Source: Chloroflexota bacterium
GTDB taxonomy: Bacteria > Chloroflexota > Dehalococcoidia > UBA2247 > RBG-13-53-26
Reading direction: 5' to 3'
Length of the DNA stretch: 8,047 bases
Assembly: GCA_017885485.1 (NCBI GenBank)
Contig: JAFNFZ010000326.1
Span: 3,121-11,167, forward strand
Position 1 is the stretch's first letter. Each line of letters starts with the position of its first letter. Of the stretch, positions 5,504 to 8,047 are shown one piece after another. A model generated the notes under the pieces. The model had not been told where the DNA came from, searched no databases, and worked only from the letters and a program-made list of their open reading frames with translations. The position numbers were made by a program, and so were the translations under genes.

Positions 5504-6868
5504 TTATTCCCTGGGCCAATCCCCCCCCGGGAGTGGCACCTTCAACGGCTGAGGCTCACCATCCTTCCAGTACTTCTCAACTATGGGGTGTTTCTTCTCC
5601 TTGAGGAACTTCTTCAGTTCAACAGGATCGACGGTATCCTGCTCAGTGGCTATCTTGTCATAGACTTCTTCCGGTATGTATTCTGCCAGCTCCTTCTTCA
5701 TGTCGGCGGGCATCCAGACTATGCGGTTCCAACCACCATCACCCTTAAGGAAGGTCTTGCTCTGTATGGATCGCACGGAGATCCCCTTGTTCCCGTGGTT
5801 CTGAGATCCGCCGGAAATCATGCCGGCCAGACGGGAGAACTTGACGCCGAGGGGCGTTACACCGATATACCGCCTTATGGCCAAGCCCAGGCCGTCCACC
5901 TCCGGAATATAGAAGGCGGCCCCTTCGAAACAGCCGCAGTTGGTGGTGGGGTACTTTATTGCGCTGAATACATTGGCATGTTTTATCTGATGATTGGATC
6001 GCTCATAGACAGCCTCATCCACGCCGGTGTAGCTCCCCATCGTTTGATCCTTGCACTCGCCTTTGCGCATGGGGAAGATGTAGCCTTCCGGGTCAAGCTC
6101 CACAGTGACCTGAGCGCCGTTGTAGGACAGGATGCCGCAGTACGGTATCTGGCTGGGAGTGATGACACAGACATGATTCGGGGCCAGCGACTTACAGATG
6201 GTGCAGCCATAGAAGATGTCCACATCCTCGTCTTCAAGTGACACCGACAGCTCCTGGGCCTTCAGCCTCTGGATACCCACTTTGTACAGGGGTTCAATCA
6301 GGGCGAGGCCGCCCACCTCGGGCGAAGCGATGATCCAGCGGAACTCCATGGCCTCCACCTGGGGGACTACCGTTTTGACGTAGGCATGGATGACCTGACA
6401 GAGTTTGGCGAAGGTAAGCCGGCCAGCCACCGACTTGCTGATCCTCATCCACGGTGACTGGAACGAGCCGAAGGCCATGTAGCCTTCCACACCGTGCAGC
6501 GACATGGCCATCTGTCTCTCGATGTATTCGCGGTGCCTCTGGGTGATTCCCTGCCCGTAGACCTTGATATCCCAGGCGCTGGGGAACGAGCTGCCGGGCT
6601 CCACTTCATGGATATCCGGCCCGATGAGAGTGACTATGCCATTCCTGACCTTCCCAGGCTCCTCAATGATCTCGAGAATGGTATAGCTCTTGTATTCCCA
6701 TTTCGGGCCTGACAGCTCGATCTGCATATCAGACTTCTTCACCTCGGCGACCCACCTTATGCCCAGGCCGATGTCCTTCAACCCGTCCCAGAGATGATCG
6801 GGGTCGGTGGGCAACTGATACTCTCTTCCAGGCGGAATCTTCACCCCGGCGACTTCCCCAACAGTCAC
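5504..6868 (-). CDS. cdhC: Acetyl-CoA synthase beta-subunit homologue (CdhC-like), cassette 1
   Basis: This is a 454-residue CdhC-type acetyl-CoA synthase homologue. The GTG at 6868 was chosen because AAGGAGGT (6880-6873) is correctly spaced and because it gives almost the same length as the paralogue (455 residues); an ATG at 6913 would add 15 residues without homology. The A-cluster cysteines are Cys222, 225, 234, 244, 311 and 313, with spacings of 3, 9, 10, 67 and 2 that match characterised ACS, so binding of a [4Fe-4S] cubane bridged to a dinuclear Ni site is expected. Phe314 follows the last cysteine, as Phe598 does in Moorella, but Leu228 replaces Phe512. The N-terminus carries an extension of about 25 residues (Ile-Pro-Pro-Gly...Leu-Trp-Asp-Gly) shared by both copies. 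It is the first gene of cassette 1. The partner CdhD/CdhE methyl-donor proteins are not in this window, so the acyl substrate is open. Confidence 0.9.
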   Translation of the reverse strand: MTVGEVAGVKIPPGREYQLPTDPDHLWDGLKDIGLGIRWVAEVKKSDMQIELSGPKWEYKSYTILEIIEEPGKVRNGIVTLIGPDIHEVEPGSSFPSAWDIKVYGQGITQRHREYIERQMAMSLHGVEGYMAFGSFQSPWMRISKSVAGRLTFAKLCQVIHAYVKTVVPQVEAMEFRWIIASPEVGGLALIEPLYKVGIQRLKAQELSVSLEDEDVDIFYGCTICKSLAPNHVCVITPSQIPYCGILSYNGAQVTVELDPEGYIFPMRKGECKDQTMGSYTGVDEAVYERSNHQIKHANVFSAIKYPTTNCGCFEGAAFYIPEVDGLGLAIRRYIGVTPLGVKFSRLAGMISGGSQNHGNKGISVRSIQSKTFLKGDGGWNRIVWMPADMKKELAEYIPEEVYDKIATEQDTVDPVELKKFLKEKKHPIVEKYWKDGEPQPLKVPLPGGDWPRE

Positions 6869-6872
6869 TTTG

Positions 6873-6880
6873 ACCTCCTT
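6873..6880 (-). promoter_or_regulatory. Strong ribosome binding site of the cassette 1 CdhC-like gene
   Basis: AAGGAGGT on the minus strand, a full anti-16S match, is followed by CAAA and GTG 6868. It sets the start inside the longer open frame that begins at 6913. Confidence 0.8.
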
Positions 6881-6917
6881 CTGCGCAAATCCGCAAACAC
6901 GAGAAGGTACCATCCTG

Positions 6918-6946
6918 GAGAAGGCAGCTCAGACAGAAGCCTTCTC
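6918..6946 (-). repeat. Perfect inverted repeat (8-bp stem, 13-nt loop)
   Basis: GAGAAGGC pairs with GCCTTCTC, about 50 nt before the cassette 1 CdhC-like start codon. No T-run follows on the minus strand. It may be a leader-RNA hairpin; the role is unknown. Confidence 0.55.
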
Positions 6947-6990
6947 AAAGAGGCCATCTCGGGCCAGTTCTTCCCAGCAGCCGCATACCT

Positions 6991-7020
6991 GCGCACCGCA
7001 ATCAAGAGACCACGGTGCGC
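6991..7020 (-). repeat. Perfect inverted repeat (8-bp stem, 14-nt loop)
   Basis: GCGCACCG pairs with CGGTGCGC, 28 nt downstream of the SDR stop. It is GC-rich, so the RNA hairpin should be stable. It could protect the SDR transcript 3' end or act as a weak, factor-dependent terminator; no T-run follows. Confidence 0.55.
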
Positions 7021-7047
7021 CAAACCAAGACCAACCCTGGTTCGCGA

Positions 7048-7968
7048 TTACATTATGGTCAATGGCGCGGACATCAGGGTATTGGGCACTAGCTTGATAA
7101 GATCGTCGACCGTCCAGGGGCCATCCTTCCTGTGCTGCCTGTAAAGACCAGCCAGCTCGAACGGCTTGGAGTACACGCCGACACGGCCGCCGCTGACTCC
7201 AATGACCTTGCCGTTGATGATCTTGGCGTCTTCCGTGCAAAGGTAGGCCACTATGGGAGCAACGAACTCCGGGCCAGGCATGTTGACCAGTTCATCGTAC
7301 TGATCCTTGGTCATAGCGCCCGCTTCATACAGCTTGGTGAACCTGGTCTTCACTTCCTCATCCATGGTCATCCTGGTGGCGGCCATGGGGGCGATGCAGT
7401 TGGCAGTAACGTTGTACTTGCCCAGTTCACCAGCTACGGTGTAGGTGAGGCTGACGATGCCCCCCTTGGCGGCACTGTAGTTGGGCTGTCCGGGACTGCC
7501 GCGCCAAGCATCTGAGGTAGTGGTGACGATTCGGCCCCATTTCTGCTCCCTCATCAATCGGGATGCGTGGCGAACCATATTGAACATACCCTTGAGGTGA
7601 ACGGCGATAACCGAATCCCACTCCTGCTCCGACATGTTGAAGACCATGCGGTCGCGGAGGATGCCGGCGCAGTTAACCAGGATGTCTATCCGGCCAAAAC
7701 TGTCAACGCAGGTCTTGATGATCCGCTCAGCGGCCTCGAAGTTGGTGACGTCGTCGGTATTGGCAATGGCTACGCCACCGGCCTTCTTGATCTCGTTCAC
7801 CACCTGCTGTGCCGGACCAACATCGGCACCCTCTCCAGCCTTACTGCCACCAAGGTCAGAGACGACGACCTTGGCGCCATGCTTGGCCAGTTCCAGGGAC
7901 ACGGCTCTTCCGATGCCCCGGCCTGCGCCAGTGACCACGGCGTTCTTACCTTCCAGATGATGAGCCAC
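7048..7968 (-). CDS. Short-chain dehydrogenase/reductase, MFE-2 3-hydroxyacyl-CoA dehydrogenase-like
   Basis: This is a 306-residue cytosolic SDR. It starts at GTG 7968 with AAGGAGGT (7980-7973) ideally placed. The nucleotide-binding motif is Thr13-Gly-x-x-x-Gly-Ile-Gly20. Asp38 in Ser-Asp-Leu-Gly-Gly at the end of the second strand suggests NAD(H) rather than NADP(H). Asn99-Cys-Ala-Gly102 and Tyr164-Ser-Ala-Ala-Lys168 are the structural and catalytic motifs. Val-His-Leu-Lys-Gly and the Asp-Leu-Gly-Gly block resemble the (3R)-hydroxyacyl-CoA dehydrogenase domain of multifunctional enzyme type 2. The usual catalytic Ser, 13 residues before Tyr, is Thr151, with Ser152 next to it. The likely reaction is oxidation of a hydroxyacyl-CoA or a related secondary alcohol, but the substrate is uncertain. 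It lies 179 bp upstream of cassette 1 on the same strand, so it may share the pathway or operon. Confidence 0.85.
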   Translation of the reverse strand: MAHHLEGKNAVVTGAGRGIGRAVSLELAKHGAKVVVSDLGGSKAGEGADVGPAQQVVNEIKKAGGVAIANTDDVTNFEAAERIIKTCVDSFGRIDILVNCAGILRDRMVFNMSEQEWDSVIAVHLKGMFNMVRHASRLMREQKWGRIVTTTSDAWRGSPGQPNYSAAKGGIVSLTYTVAGELGKYNVTANCIAPMAATRMTMDEEVKTRFTKLYEAGAMTKDQYDELVNMPGPEFVAPIVAYLCTEDAKIINGKVIGVSGGRVGVYSKPFELAGLYRQHRKDGPWTVDDLIKLVPNTLMSAPLTIM

Positions 7969-8008
7969 TTATACCTCCTTCTTAAGCATATTCTGCACCT
8001 GATTCAAC

Positions 8009-8024
8009 AGAGCCCGCAGGCTCT
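8009..8024 (-). repeat. Short perfect hairpin overlapping the possible upstream stop codon
   Basis: AGAGCC and GGCTCT form a perfect 6-bp stem with a 4-nt loop, just after or overlapping the TAG of the putative upstream frame and about 40 nt before the SDR start. No T-run follows on the minus strand, so it is a weak terminator or processing-site candidate only. Confidence 0.4.
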
Positions 8025-8047
8025 AGTCTTCCTCTTCTTCCGCCAGC
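8023..8047 (-). CDS. Possible C-terminal end of an upstream gene (partial)
   Basis: One minus-strand frame entering from the window edge reads Leu-Ala-Glu-Glu-Glu-Glu-Asp followed by TAG at 8025-8023. An acidic tail of this type is common at protein C-termini, and its spacing of 54 bp from the SDR start fits an upstream operon gene. Only seven codons are visible, so the product is unknown and the call is tentative. Confidence 0.3.

Larger units (their letters stand above)
6869..7047 (-). promoter_or_regulatory. Intergenic leader with two perfect stem-loops upstream of cassette 1
   Basis: This 179-bp spacer, the largest here, lies between the SDR stop and the first CdhC-like start. Two inverted repeats each have a perfect 8-bp stem: GCGCACCG/CGGTGCGC at 6991-7020 with a 14-nt loop, and GAGAAGGC/GCCTTCTC at 6918-6946 with a 13-nt loop. 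Neither is followed by a T-run on the minus strand, so they are not classic intrinsic terminators. They could act in mRNA processing, protection or attenuation, or lie near a promoter for the cassettes. No convincing promoter hexamers are visible. Confidence 0.4.

Noticed and set aside
1..6868. Duplication as an assembly artefact
   Set aside because: The two cassettes differ throughout at protein level and in spacer sequence and length, so they are real diverged paralogues rather than a repeated contig segment.
6918..6946. Intrinsic transcription terminator
   Set aside because: The hairpin is perfect, but no T-run follows on the minus strand, so it is listed only as an inverted repeat.
6929..7240. 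Minus-strand open frame of 103 codons spanning the SDR 3' end and the spacer
   Set aside because: It overlaps the SDR in another frame, and its downstream part covers the two hairpins. No homology or ribosome binding site supports it.
1..8047. tRNA or rRNA genes, CRISPR arrays, insertion sequences, or att sites
   Set aside because: I saw no cloverleaf-like sequence, no regularly spaced repeats, no transposase or integrase motifs and no terminal inverted repeats around the cassettes.

Overview
The window is a bacterial or archaeal segment of fairly high GC content in which every supported gene lies on the minus strand. Transcription therefore runs from high to low coordinates. It is dominated by two tandem copies of a three-gene cassette related to the carbon monoxide dehydrogenase/acetyl-CoA synthase (CODH/ACS, archaeal-type Cdh) machinery. 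The likely host is a strict anaerobe. Archaeal-size Cdh subunits, GTG starts with strong Shine-Dalgarno sites and a 3-hydroxyacyl-CoA-dehydrogenase-like SDR would fit an anaerobic bacterium such as a Chloroflexota (Dehalococcoidia-like) lineage, but the taxonomy is a low-confidence guess.

Layout in transcription order. At 8047-8023 there may be the last codons of an upstream gene. A short-chain dehydrogenase/reductase follows at 7968-7048. Next is a 179-bp spacer with two perfect stem-loops. Cassette 1 consists of an acetyl-CoA synthase beta-subunit homologue (CdhC-like, 6868-5504), a 71-residue eight-cysteine protein (5486-5271) and a full-length CODH alpha-subunit homologue (CdhA-like, 5175-2689). 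Cassette 2 has the same order: CdhC-like (2559-1192), 73-residue eight-cysteine protein (1176-955) and CdhA-like (904-1, running off the window). The paralogues are collinear but clearly diverged, so this is an old duplication. There is no gene-free stretch longer than 300 bases.

The notable biology lies in residue-level changes. Both CdhC-like proteins keep all six A-cluster cysteines with exactly the spacing of characterised acetyl-CoA synthases, so a Ni-Fe-S acyl-forming site looks intact. Both CdhA-like proteins have lost the His and Cys ligands in the first half of the CODH C-cluster site (Gly-His-Asn and Cys-Cys-Thr type motifs replaced), the proton-relay His motif and any cysteine that could form the D-cluster. 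They retain the B-cluster and, in the complete copy, ferredoxin-like clusters and the C-terminal C-cluster cysteines. No CdhB, CdhD, CdhE or nickel-insertion ATPase gene is seen in the window; instead each cassette carries a small tetra-CxxC protein.

The inference is a paralogous CODH/ACS-like system that is probably not an ordinary CO dehydrogenase. It may carry out Ni-dependent acyl/thioester chemistry with electrons delivered through the remaining Fe-S clusters, possibly linked to the beta-oxidation-type SDR upstream. The substrate cannot be read from the sequence.
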